From NCBI GenBank assembly GCA_002421475.1, contig DIJW01000158.1, positions 1-6,737 on the forward strand: DNA of 6,737 bases. The letters run 5' to 3'. The translations under genes were made by a program, and so were the position numbers. The stretch comes from Thiomicrospira sp. UBA5634 (lineage in GTDB: Bacteria > Pseudomonadota > Gammaproteobacteria > Thiomicrospirales > Thiomicrospiraceae). Below the pieces are notes generated by a model that was not told the DNA's origin, made no database searches, and saw nothing but the letters and a program-made list of their open reading frames with translations. Of this stretch, positions 1 through 6,694 are shown one piece after another. Position 1 is the stretch's first letter. Each line of letters opens with the position of its first letter.

Positions 1-714
1 GAGAGTTTGGATCGCTCACGCACCAGTTTTACACCTGAATATGCCTACCAAATCACCCCAAAATGGCAGCTAAATCCTTATTTTTCGCTTGAAGATGAAC
101 GTTACCGTTATCAAGATCAGGCTAATAAAACCAGCCAATTATTACTGGTCGGCCTTAAACTGCAAAACCGTTGGGTGAACAATGAAACCTATCCGGCGTA
201 TGGTTATCGACATAATTTCGGTATACGTAGCGCATCAACAGGTTTGTTGTCTGCTACCAATTTTAGTCAAATTGAATTAAGCACCCGCGGCGTTTATTCA
301 ATTATTGATTTTTGGCGAATTTTGGCTCGGGCACAAATGGTGATGACCGAAACCGACCAACAAGAAAATATTCCATCCAGTTACCGTTATTTGCTCGGTG
401 GTGAAAACCTGCGTGGTTTTGCATTCGAGTCCATCGGACTGACGGATGCCGACGGCAAACTTCAAGGTGGCCAAAATATGCTGTCGGCATCCATTGAAAC
501 CGATTATCGTTTTAGTAAATATATCGGTTTGGCTTTGTTCACCGATGCCGGTCAAGTGTTTGATCAACAACCGGCGGATGAATACCATATCGGCTCCGGC
601 GTAGGGCTTCGCGGATTTACGCCGTTTGGGGTTATTAGGTTTGACCTTGCCTGGGCTGTGTCTGAAAAAGATCGACCTTGGCGATTACATTTTTCAATAG
701 GACTGGATTTATAA
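1..714 (+). CDS. tamA: Translocation and assembly module protein TamA, C-terminal part (5' truncated by window)
   Basis: This is the C-terminal 237 residues of an Omp85/BamA-superfamily outer-membrane protein. The frame is open from base 1, so the gene starts upstream; the TTG at 7 is not a real start. What is visible is the beta-barrel: alternating amphipathic strands with many Tyr, Phe and Arg residues. The Omp85 motif LLGGENLRGF lies at about 385-420, with the RGF triplet of the barrel-closing loop at 412-420. The final block (GSGVGLRGFTPFGVIRFDLAW, then a last strand ending FSIGLDL) is typical of the family. The N-terminal POTRA domains would lie outside the window. In the family, TamA works with inner-membrane-anchored TamB in outer-membrane protein assembly and envelope lipid homeostasis. 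The symbol rests on the direct overlap with tamB; the barrel alone would only support an Omp85 call. Confidence 0.9.
   Translation, partial: ESLDRSRTSFTPEYAYQITPKWQLNPYFSLEDERYRYQDQANKTSQLLLVGLKLQNRWVNNETYPAYGYRHNFGIRSASTGLLSATNFSQIELSTRGVYSIIDFWRILARAQMVMTETDQQENIPSSYRYLLGGENLRGFAFESIGLTDADGKLQGGQNMLSASIETDYRFSKYIGLALFTDAGQVFDQQPADEYHIGSGVGLRGFTPFGVIRFDLAWAVSEKDRPWRLHFSIGLDL
699..702 (+). promoter_or_regulatory. Ribosome binding site of tamB, inside the tamA 3' end
   Basis: AGGA lies 11 nt before the ATG at 714, which is on the long side. It favours the ATG at 714 over the in-frame TTG at 678, which would add 12 residues and extend the overlap with tamA. The site is weak, so initiation may rely on ribosomes that finish tamA at the overlapping TAATG. 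Confidence 0.5.
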
Positions 715-3700
715 TGCGCGCTTTTTTGCAACGATGGTTACTTCGAATCAGTTTACTGATTTCAGGCCTGGTGGTGGCCGGCGGAATCATCGCAGCGACA
801 CTCATCACGCTGGCGTTGCATCACCCTACACTGCACAATCAATTCTGGCCCCATTTGCAAAACTGGACGCAAGGACAGGTTTCAGTTCAACAAAGCCAAG
901 GCACACTTTGGCGAGGTTTATCAATTCAGCGCATTCAGATCAATACCGCCGATATCGAGCTGCAAATTGATAATTTGCACTGGCAATGGCGGCTCAGTGC
1001 GCTACTTACCGGCCAACTGAAGTTTAATCGACTCCATGCTGATAACATGCAATTGCGGCTTAAAAACACCACCGATAAACCCTCTTCACCACCCAACCAA
1101 ACCCCGTTTGCGTTGTTTAATGATGTCGGTTTTGGGCTAACAATAGACCAACTGCAACTCAATGAATTAAAGCTGCAACAACCTGATAACGCCGATTTAG
1201 ACTTCAACGCTCTGCAAGCTGCATTAACTTGGCGAGCATCACAATTGGATATTAAACACCTGAGTGTTTCGCATGAACGTTATCAATTAACATCAAGCGG
1301 TAAAGTTAATATTGTCAGTGACAGCGAATTTTCAGGTCAATTAAAAAATCAGCTCCGTGGTTTGATGGACGATGTCATCACATTAAACATAGATTGGCAC
1401 GGCAGCCTGCAAACCTTGCAGCTCAACACCCACTTCATCACACCGTTTGCTTTAAATGCCGAACATAAACTGACACGACAGCTCGGCGGTTTCAGCCTGA
1501 GTTCGAAATGGCTGTCGAGTGAAAACCAACTCACCGACGAATGGTTATTATCTCTGTTAAACGGTCAAAGCCGACTTGATTGGATTGATCAACAACTGCG
1601 CTTCAAAGCCACCGCACAAACTCAACTTAATCAGGATTCAACTCGCCAACACGATTTGAGTTTGCAGTTACACGACATGACCCACCTCGTGTTTGATTGG
1701 CAAATTGATTCCGCACAAGCAGGCCATATTAGACTGAATGGCGAAAGCGATTTATCGCAAAAAATCGCCACCATTCGTTTAAAAACACAATCACTGCAAC
1801 TGACAGATTTTAGCGATTTTGACGGCTCACTCGACACAATACTAACTTGGACTTTAACCGATTTAAGTAAGCGACAATCCAGCCTGAAAATCGAACACTT
1901 TGACCTGCAAGGCTTGCCTCAACCTTTGAATATCCAAGGTCAACTGCAAAGCAAACTACACAACGATGGTGCACAAATCAGTCTTGATATTGCATTATTA
2001 AACCTCAATTATGGCGATTATCGAGGTCAATTCAGCGCGCAATTGGTGACCGATCTGGCTTTATCGACTTTCAGCCTGTCACAAGCTGAATTAAACCTCG
2101 GTCAAAACCGTATCAATTTATCGGCTGAATTGGCTGAACAATTCCAACTGAATGCCAGTGCAAACCTATTAAACTTGCAACAACTCTGGCCACGGTTAGC
2201 CGGTAAAGCACAGTTAACTTTAGCGTTACAAGGAGTGAATTTCAACCAGGCACAAACCCGCCTCAAACTAACTGGCCAACAGTTGAGGTTTGATGATTTG
2301 ACACTTCAAAAATTAGAGCTGAACGCTAACACTTCATTAGACCAACTAGCGGCGACACAATTTGATTTGCGGTTAAATGAACTCACTTTACATAATGTAA
2401 ACCAGTCCACACCAGACACTTTATTTGCGTTAAACCAATTACAACTGAATCGCCAGCCACACAATCAAGGTTTGCGCACTGAACTTCAACTGCAACATCC
2501 ACAATTTAGCTTGCGAGCTCAGGCCGATGAAACCAACCCGTCGTTTACTGGAGGGCAAATTTCAGTTAATTGGTTAGATATTCAAAATCAACATAGCGGC
2601 AATTGGCAATTAACCTCGCCGTGGCTTATTGACTGGCAAACGCCTAATCAAATCACCTCCAACCAGGCCTGCCTGGACAATCGCCAACATCAACAAGCCA
2701 AACTTTGCTTGCAAGCATTCGAAGATCAACGTTTAACTTGGTCAATTCAAGCCTGGCCAATTTTCAGTTGGCTCGCACCTTATCTTCCGCAGAGTATCAG
2801 TTTAAATGGCCTAATAAATGGCGATGGCGGATTGCTTTGGCAAACCAACTGGCAATTTCAACAACAGTTTAATAGCCGTCAACTGGATGCGATTGTGCAA
2901 CAACAAGGTTATGAGTGGCCGTTACAAATCAACGATTGGCAAGTCGAACTAAACGCCAATAAGTCTGAATTGAATTTAACCCATGAGGCTAAGGTGAATC
3001 AGGGTGGGCACTTGCAGGTACGCCTCAAATTAACACCCAACCAGGCCTGGTCTGATGCCGATATTGACGGCCACATCAGCCTTGGTTTAAATGAACTCCC
3101 GCTCAGTGAGCAAGCACAAGAGTTGATTAAACCGCATCACAACAACCTGCTGATTTACAGTGCATTATCCGGTCAAGTTAACGATTTACAGCATGATACC
3201 CGCGCCAACTTTGAAGCATTATTTGATTTGCCACTGATTGGGCTTGAACAACAACAAATTCAACTGCAAGCACAATTAAATGAACAGCAAATTCAGGCAC
3301 AGGGTTTATGGAAACAAAGCCCTAATCGGCAAGCACACGTCACGCTTGATCTGCTTAATTTGCAACAACAACCCCGGCTCAACGTACAGCTAAAAACCGA
3401 CTACATAAACCTGCTTAATACGCCGTTTGCGCGTTTATACAGCTCGGCGGATATTAATTTAGTTTATCAGCAACAACAACTCACCTTAGCCGGTGAGATG
3501 CGGGTTAAGGATAGTCACCTCAACCTAGAGACCATTCCCTTAACAGAGCGCAGTCAACTCAGCCACGATGAAGTGATTATGGATCGTCAAAATCAACCGG
3601 TGGTGGAAACACCGACACTGCAAATGGGCTTAAACCTAAACCTTCACTTTGCTGAACAAGTAAAGATTAAAGTACGCGATGCCGAAGCCTATTTAGGCGG

Positions 3701-4334
3701 TGAATTACGACTGGAAAAATCCCTGTCAAAACCTGATATATCTGGTTTTGGTCAAGTGTCATTAAGCAACGGACAACTGCAATTGGACGCGCGAAACCGC
3801 ATAGAAATTAATCCGTCATTCTTTGATTTCAACGGCAGCCTCAGCAACCCAACCTTAAATGTCAATTTATCGCGCCAAGTGCTGCAAACGCAGGCACGAC
3901 TGAACATTACCGGCACCGCAACCCAACCGCAATTTGTGTTTTACTCCACGCCGCATCTCTCACAAGGACAAATTATTAACCTGCTCATTTTTGGCCGAGT
4001 TGCGGATTTGGAACAAGAACCTAACTATCAATCCCAAGTGGTTTCTGCGTTTTACAAACTCGGCATCCAAAACAACACGCCGTTGCTGAATCAACTGACA
4101 GAAACCTTAGGCATCGAAGATGTGTATTTTGATATTCGCGACCAACAAACGAGTAACTTAATTGTCGGACGCGCCTTAACCGATAAACTGTATATTCGTT
4201 ATGCGATGGGATTGGGCGGCCAGCAGAATAAGGCGGTACAAATGTTTTACCAACTGACGCCTAACTGGTTTATTGAAAGTCAAAGCGGCGATCAAAAGCG
4301 ATCACTGGATTTAATCTTCCGCAAAGAACGTTAA
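714..4334 (+). CDS. tamB: Translocation and assembly module protein TamB (DUF490 family)
   Basis: This is a 1206-residue protein, close to the roughly 1260 residues of E. coli TamB. The start is the ATG whose A is the last base of the tamA stop (TAATG). It puts a basic stretch (MRAFLQRWLLR) before one hydrophobic signal-anchor helix at about residues 11-35, as expected for TamB. A very long region of repetitive amphipathic beta-strands with Leu, Gln and Asn follows, consistent with the hydrophobic-grooved beta-taco/AsmA-like fold that bridges the periplasm. The C-terminal TamB domain (about residues 870-1206) has recognisable family features: LNITGTATQPQFVFYSTP, then a GQIINLLIFGR block, and an ending in WFIESQSGDQKRSLDLIFRKE. 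The family role is to partner TamA in outer-membrane protein biogenesis and, as a bridge-like protein, in phospholipid transport to the outer membrane. The interior is unusually rich in glutamine, with runs of CAA codons. No frameshift or internal stop is seen. Confidence 0.95.
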   Translation: MRAFLQRWLLRISLLISGLVVAGGIIAATLITLALHHPTLHNQFWPHLQNWTQGQVSVQQSQGTLWRGLSIQRIQINTADIELQIDNLHWQWRLSALLTGQLKFNRLHADNMQLRLKNTTDKPSSPPNQTPFALFNDVGFGLTIDQLQLNELKLQQPDNADLDFNALQAALTWRASQLDIKHLSVSHERYQLTSSGKVNIVSDSEFSGQLKNQLRGLMDDVITLNIDWHGSLQTLQLNTHFITPFALNAEHKLTRQLGGFSLSSKWLSSENQLTDEWLLSLLNGQSRLDWIDQQLRFKATAQTQLNQDSTRQHDLSLQLHDMTHLVFDWQIDSAQAGHIRLNGESDLSQKIATIRLKTQSLQLTDFSDFDGSLDTILTWTLTDLSKRQSSLKIEHFDLQGLPQPLNIQGQLQSKLHNDGAQISLDIALLNLNYGDYRGQFSAQLVTDLALSTFSLSQAELNLGQNRINLSAELAEQFQLNASANLLNLQQLWPRLAGKAQLTLALQGVNFNQAQTRLKLTGQQLRFDDLTLQKLELNANTSLDQLAATQFDLRLNELTLHNVNQSTPDTLFALNQLQLNRQPHNQGLRTELQLQHPQFSLRAQADETNPSFTGGQISVNWLDIQNQHSGNWQLTSPWLIDWQTPNQITSNQACLDNRQHQQAKLCLQAFEDQRLTWSIQAWPIFSWLAPYLPQSISLNGLINGDGGLLWQTNWQFQQQFNSRQLDAIVQQQGYEWPLQINDWQVELNANKSELNLTHEAKVNQGGHLQVRLKLTPNQAWSDADIDGHISLGLNELPLSEQAQELIKPHHNNLLIYSALSGQVNDLQHDTRANFEALFDLPLIGLEQQQIQLQAQLNEQQIQAQGLWKQSPNRQAHVTLDLLNLQQQPRLNVQLKTDYINLLNTPFARLYSSADINLVYQQQQLTLAGEMRVKDSHLNLETIPLTERSQLSHDEVIMDRQNQPVVETPTLQMGLNLNLHFAEQVKIKVRDAEAYLGGELRLEKSLSKPDISGFGQVSLSNGQLQLDARNRIEINPSFFDFNGSLSNPTLNVNLSRQVLQTQARLNITGTATQPQFVFYSTPHLSQGQIINLLIFGRVADLEQEPNYQSQVVSAFYKLGIQNNTPLLNQLTETLGIEDVYFDIRDQQTSNLIVGRALTDKLYIRYAMGLGGQQNKAVQMFYQLTPNWFIESQSGDQKRSLDLIFRKER

Positions 4335-4355
4335 CAAAATCAGCCGTAAGAACCC

Positions 4356-4373
4356 ACCACCAGGCCTGGTGGT
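4356..4373. terminator. Perfect 18-bp palindrome, probable bidirectional terminator between tamB and fau
   Basis: ACCACCAGGCCTGGTGGT is a perfect inverted repeat. It can fold into a 7-bp stem with a GGCC tetraloop on either strand. It begins 21 bp after the tamB stop and ends 3 bp before the stop codon of the convergent folate gene. That is where a shared terminator belongs. The T tracts are short: CGTTT after the stem on the plus strand and GGGTTCTT on the minus strand. Termination may therefore be partial, or the hairpin may mainly protect the 3' ends of the transcripts. Confidence 0.55.
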
Positions 4374-4376
4374 CGT

Positions 4377-4952
4377 TTAAAACAAGCGCAATCCGGTCTC
4401 GGTTACCAATGCATCCATTGCTACATCCCAAGGCTGATTCGGTAAACTCGTGACCTGCTGACAAGCATGTGCCCAACCAACTAAATGTGGCCGACATTTA
4501 ACGCCCTGTTTAAACGCAAAGGTTTTATCATAAAAACCCCCGCCCATGCCAAGTCGATTGCCATTTCCATCAAAACCCACCAACGGCATTACAACCAGAT
4601 CTAAAACTTTGGGGTTTAAGGCATGATGTAATGGCACATCCGGCTCAAGAATACCGAATTTATTCGCTACTAACGGTGTGTTTGGTAAATATTCGGCAAA
4701 CTTTAACTGACCGGATTTCGGTTGAATAATCGGCAATAACACCTGATGACCGCGATGCCACAAACGTTTAATCAGTAAATCGGTCGCCAATTCACCATCT
4801 TGCGATAAAAAAACGGCAATACGTTTAGGACGTTGTAACCAACGAGAACGGATTAAATGTTGCGTAGCAGCCAACGCATGCTGACGTTGCGTAGATCCCG
4901 TTAAATTACGACGCGTTTGACGCAGAGTTTGGCGCAATGATTTTAGATCCAT
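4377..4952 (-). CDS. fau: 5-formyltetrahydrofolate cyclo-ligase (methenyltetrahydrofolate synthetase, YgfA family)
   Basis: The enzyme converts 5-formyltetrahydrofolate and ATP to 5,10-methenyltetrahydrofolate in the cytoplasm, returning a dead-end folate to one-carbon metabolism. The chosen start gives 191 residues, within the usual 180-200. The N-terminus MDLKSLRQTLRQTRRNL matches the basic helix that opens the family. Other marks are QDGELATD (51-58, substrate-binding region), FGILEP (99-104), MPLVGFD (122-128) and the glycine-rich NRLGMGGGFYDK (132-143), which is the signature that binds ATP phosphate. The DVAMDALVTE end (176-185) is also typical. The frame stays open to an ATG at 5013-5015, adding 21 residues (MALIRFDIKSCLFSLGFYWSF) that look unlike the family; neither start has a strong ribosome binding site. 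The gene lies just downstream of a 6S RNA gene on the same strand, the arrangement known as ssrS-ygfA in E. coli, so co-transcription is likely. Confidence 0.93.
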   Translation of the reverse strand: MDLKSLRQTLRQTRRNLTGSTQRQHALAATQHLIRSRWLQRPKRIAVFLSQDGELATDLLIKRLWHRGHQVLLPIIQPKSGQLKFAEYLPNTPLVANKFGILEPDVPLHHALNPKVLDLVVMPLVGFDGNGNRLGMGGGFYDKTFAFKQGVKCRPHLVGWAHACQQVTSLPNQPWDVAMDALVTETGLRLF

Positions 4953-5031
4953 AAACGACCAATAAAATCCAAGACTAAACAAGCAAGACTTAATATCGAA
5001 GCGGATTAACGCCATGATTAAGAGTGAAAAA

Positions 5032-5199
5032 GGTGCATGTGAGATGGAGCAACGGGCCCTGAACCCTAGGGTTCAAGGTGGCGGTCTCCACAAAAAATTT
5101 AGGCTTCTCGGACAAAAAGCGAGCGGCTCACCATTAATTATGTCTGACCCCAAAGGTTTGCTTATCGGCTCGAGGGTCTCATCACCCCACCTCACACAC
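5032..5199 (-). ncRNA. ssrS: 6S RNA (SsrS), inhibitor of housekeeping RNA polymerase
   Basis: Read on the minus strand, this stretch matches E. coli 6S RNA in order. It has CTCGAGCCGATAA (E. coli CCUGAGCCGAUAU), then GGTGAGCCGCTCG (E. coli GGUGAGCAUGCUCGG), then GTCCGAGAAGCCT (nearly identical), then ACCTTGAACCCTAGGGTTCA (E. coli ACCUUGAACCAAGGGUUCA). The two ends pair as in 6S RNA: the minus-strand copies of 5187-5197 and 5037-5047 form 11 continuous pairs including G-U, and the pairing can extend outward by two more pairs. This leaves the large central bubble that mimics an open promoter. The 5' end is inferred from the -10 box; the 3' end from the closing helix, so either may be off by several bases. 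The length of about 168 nt is slightly under the 184 nt of E. coli. The fau gene follows on the same strand, the classic neighbour. Confidence 0.93.
5164..5183 (+). ncRNA. Predicted product RNA (pRNA) copied from 6S RNA
   Basis: RNA polymerase can use 6S RNA as a template and make a short pRNA that releases the enzyme. In E. coli the pRNA begins AUCGGCUCAGGGG. Here the plus strand at 5164 reads ATCGGCTCGAGGG, in the matching place opposite the conserved GAGCCGAT of the 6S RNA. The start site therefore appears conserved. The length is set by analogy only, and the molecule is made from RNA rather than from this DNA strand. Confidence 0.55.
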
Positions 5200-5205
5200 G
5201 CGATT

Positions 5206-5232
5206 ATTATAACGGATGCACCAGCCGCTCAA
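5206..5232 (-). promoter_or_regulatory. Sigma-70-type promoter of the 6S RNA gene
   Basis: On the minus strand a perfect -10 box TATAAT lies at 5211-5206. Its expected start point, about 7 nt downstream, is near 5199, which coincides with the outer end of the 6S RNA closing helix. A TTGAGC at 5232-5227 is a fair -35 candidate, but the spacer is only 15 bp, so the -35 assignment is less certain than the -10. Confidence 0.65.
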
Positions 5233-5300
5233 TAGCCAACTTTGATTGATTATTTTAATAACAGACCGATTTAAAATTCTATTACCGGTTTTTCATCAAA

Positions 5301-5317
5301 TTGGAACAAACTTTGCT
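5301..5317 (+). promoter_or_regulatory. Sigma-54 (-24/-12) promoter of the chemoreceptor gene
   Basis: TTGGAAC, four bases, then TTTGCT fits the sigma-54 consensus TGGCAC-N5-TTGCW with one mismatch (TGGAAC) in the -24 element. The invariant GG (5303-5304) and GC (5315-5316) are exactly 10 bp apart, as required. The start point would be about 5328, giving a leader of about 41 nt before the TTG start. Sigma-54 control of flagellar and chemotaxis genes is common in gammaproteobacteria. An activator (enhancer-binding protein) would be needed, but I could not pick out its site in the AT-rich DNA upstream. Confidence 0.65.
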
Positions 5318-5355
5318 TTATATATTTTAATTTCTTAATTCAAATCAATTTTAAC

Positions 5356-5360
5356 AGGAG
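5356..5360 (+). promoter_or_regulatory. Ribosome binding site that fixes the TTG start of the chemoreceptor
   Basis: AGGAG lies 8 nt before the TTG at 5369, which is ideal spacing. The next in-frame ATG codons fall inside the first membrane helix and would destroy it, so the TTG is the real start. Confidence 0.85.
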
Positions 5361-5368
5361 CCGGTACC

Positions 5369-6568
5369 TTGATCTCATTTGACTTTAGCAAGCCGAGCAT
5401 TTTAAGAAACATATTTCTGGCATTTATGGCGTTTGGATTTTCGATGGGACTCATGTTCCCGTTATTTGCCAACCTGTTTGTTAACTGGAAAGAAGGCATG
5501 CTGACTTGGTTTGTCCTGTCCTGCATCATTGCCGGTTTGAGCATTGGTTTACTCAACTTCTGGCTCCTCAATAAAATGCTATTAACCCGCTTACATCGTA
5601 TCGCCACGGTTGCCAATGCGATCAGTAATAATGATGTGTCGCAGCGTTGCAGCCTAAACAGCAACGACTTCATCGGTGAAATGGCCTACAGTTTTAATCA
5701 AATGACCGAAAACTTACGCAGCATGATTGAACGTATTTATGACGTTTCCTATCATTTAAACAAAGCGTCGGTCGACATGATTTATGAATCAGAACTCACC
5801 CAGCTTGGCGTCGAACAGCAAAAGCAAGAGACCTACCAAGTAGTCAATGCAATGGCGTATATGAACGAGTCGGTTCAAGGCATGTCAAACCGAACTCAAG
5901 CGGCATCCAACTCGGTAAATGAAGCCAATAAAGCCACTGAACACGGCGGCACAGTAGTCAAACTAACCATCACCTCAATTAATAAATTAGCCAAAGAAGT
6001 TGAAAATGCGGCTGAAGTCATCAAACGCTTAGAGCGTGACAGTGAAACGATTGGCAACGTATTAGATGTGATTAAAGAAATCGCTGAACAAACCAACTTG
6101 CTGGCACTGAATGCGGCCATTGAAGCCGCTCGAGCCGGTGAAAATGGGCGCGGATTTGCAGTAGTTGCCGATGAAGTGAGAACGTTGGCGAGTCGAACCC
6201 AAGAATCGACTAAAAAAATAGAGGAAACTATCTCGCAACTACAAAACGCCGCACGTAAAGCGGTAGGTGTGATGAAAATGGGCCGCGAACAAGCGACAGA
6301 AAGTGTTAATCAAGCCGAACAAGCCGGTAACGCACTGAAAGAAATTCATGCTTGTGTGCAGAACATTAATACCATGAACACTTTAATTGCTGAAGCTTCA
6401 CAAAAACAGCGTCAACAAGCTGAAAATGTAAACCAAAACATCGAACAAATTTCCAGCATTTCGGAAAATGTATCCAGCGGCGCGGCAAAAACTAACGTAA
6501 CAAGTTCTGAAGTGGGTGAGCTGGCAAACCAATTATTTAAGTTAATCGGACAATTTAAAACACACTAA
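5369..6568 (+). CDS. Methyl-accepting chemotaxis protein with two membrane helices and almost no periplasmic domain
   Basis: This 399-residue chemoreceptor signals through CheW and CheA to the flagellar motor. It has a hydrophobic helix at about residues 12-38, a loop of only about five residues (NWKEG), and a second helix at about 44-68. A HAMP domain (about 68-121, ending [15 protein letters not shown]) follows, then a long coiled-coil signalling domain (about 122-395). The conserved hairpin tip is unmistakable: [21 protein letters not shown] at 234-254, then [20 protein letters not shown] at 255-274. Glutamate- and glutamine-rich heptads on both arms are candidate methylation sites. There is no CheR/CheB-docking pentapeptide; the protein ends in IGQFKTH. 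With no room for a periplasmic ligand domain, the input must come from the membrane, the HAMP domain, the cytoplasm or a partner protein. The gene stands alone, divergent from the 6S RNA gene, with its own sigma-54-type promoter. No clear terminator follows it. Confidence 0.95.
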   Translation: MISFDFSKPSILRNIFLAFMAFGFSMGLMFPLFANLFVNWKEGMLTWFVLSCIIAGLSIGLLNFWLLNKMLLTRLHRIATVANAISNNDVSQRCSLNSNDFIGEMAYSFNQMTENLRSMIERIYDVSYHLNKASVDMIYESELTQLGVEQQKQETYQVVNAMAYMNESVQGMSNRTQAASNSVNEANKATEHGGTVVKLTITSINKLAKEVENAAEVIKRLERDSETIGNVLDVIKEIAEQTNLLALNAAIEAARAGENGRGFAVVADEVRTLASRTQESTKKIEETISQLQNAARKAVGVMKMGREQATESVNQAEQAGNALKEIHACVQNINTMNTLIAEASQKQRQQAENVNQNIEQISSISENVSSGAAKTNVTSSEVGELANQLFKLIGQFKTH

Positions 6569-6694
6569 CAAAACGTTGCAATCAGCGGAACAAAAACAAA
6601 CGTAATCGCGGCGTGTCACGATAACATTGGCGACAAGCTAAATGAATTTTCCGCATAACTAATACAGAATTAATTGATCAAAAAAACAAAGGAT

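Noticed and set aside
678..713. TTG start 12 codons upstream for tamB
   Set aside because: It would place MAITFFNRTGFI before the basic residues of the signal anchor and overlap tamA further; the ATG at 714 with the TAATG overlap is the standard layout.
935..1837. Several minus-strand ORFs opposite tamB
   Set aside because: They are rich in Cys and Ser, as expected from antisense reading of Gln- and Leu-rich codons, and lie wholly inside tamB.
4270..4497. Minus-strand ORF of 75 codons across the tamB-fau junction
   Set aside because: It overlaps the ends of two well-supported genes and includes the terminator palindrome; no recognisable protein features.
5014..5235. Plus-strand ORF of 73 codons between fau and the chemoreceptor
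   Set aside because: It lies entirely over the 6S RNA gene and its promoter on the other strand, has no family-like sequence, and its open frame is explained by RNA conservation rather than by coding.
5236..5368. Possible sigma-28 or sigma-70 promoter for the chemoreceptor
   Set aside because: No good TAAAG-N-GCCGATAA match was seen. TATATT at 5321-5326 resembles a -10 box, but the nearest -35-like TTGGAA is only 14 bp away; the sigma-54 fit is better.
5896..6120. Minus-strand ORF opposite the chemoreceptor signalling domain, and a similar one at 5335-5673
   Set aside because: Both are antisense shadows of a strongly conserved coding region; no ribosome binding site or family resemblance.
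6569..6694. Gap between the chemoreceptor and the tRNA, examined for a terminator, small gene or attachment site
   Set aside because: No convincing hairpin with a T run, no ORF and no repeat of the tRNA 3' end was found, so there is no evidence of an integrated element inside this window.
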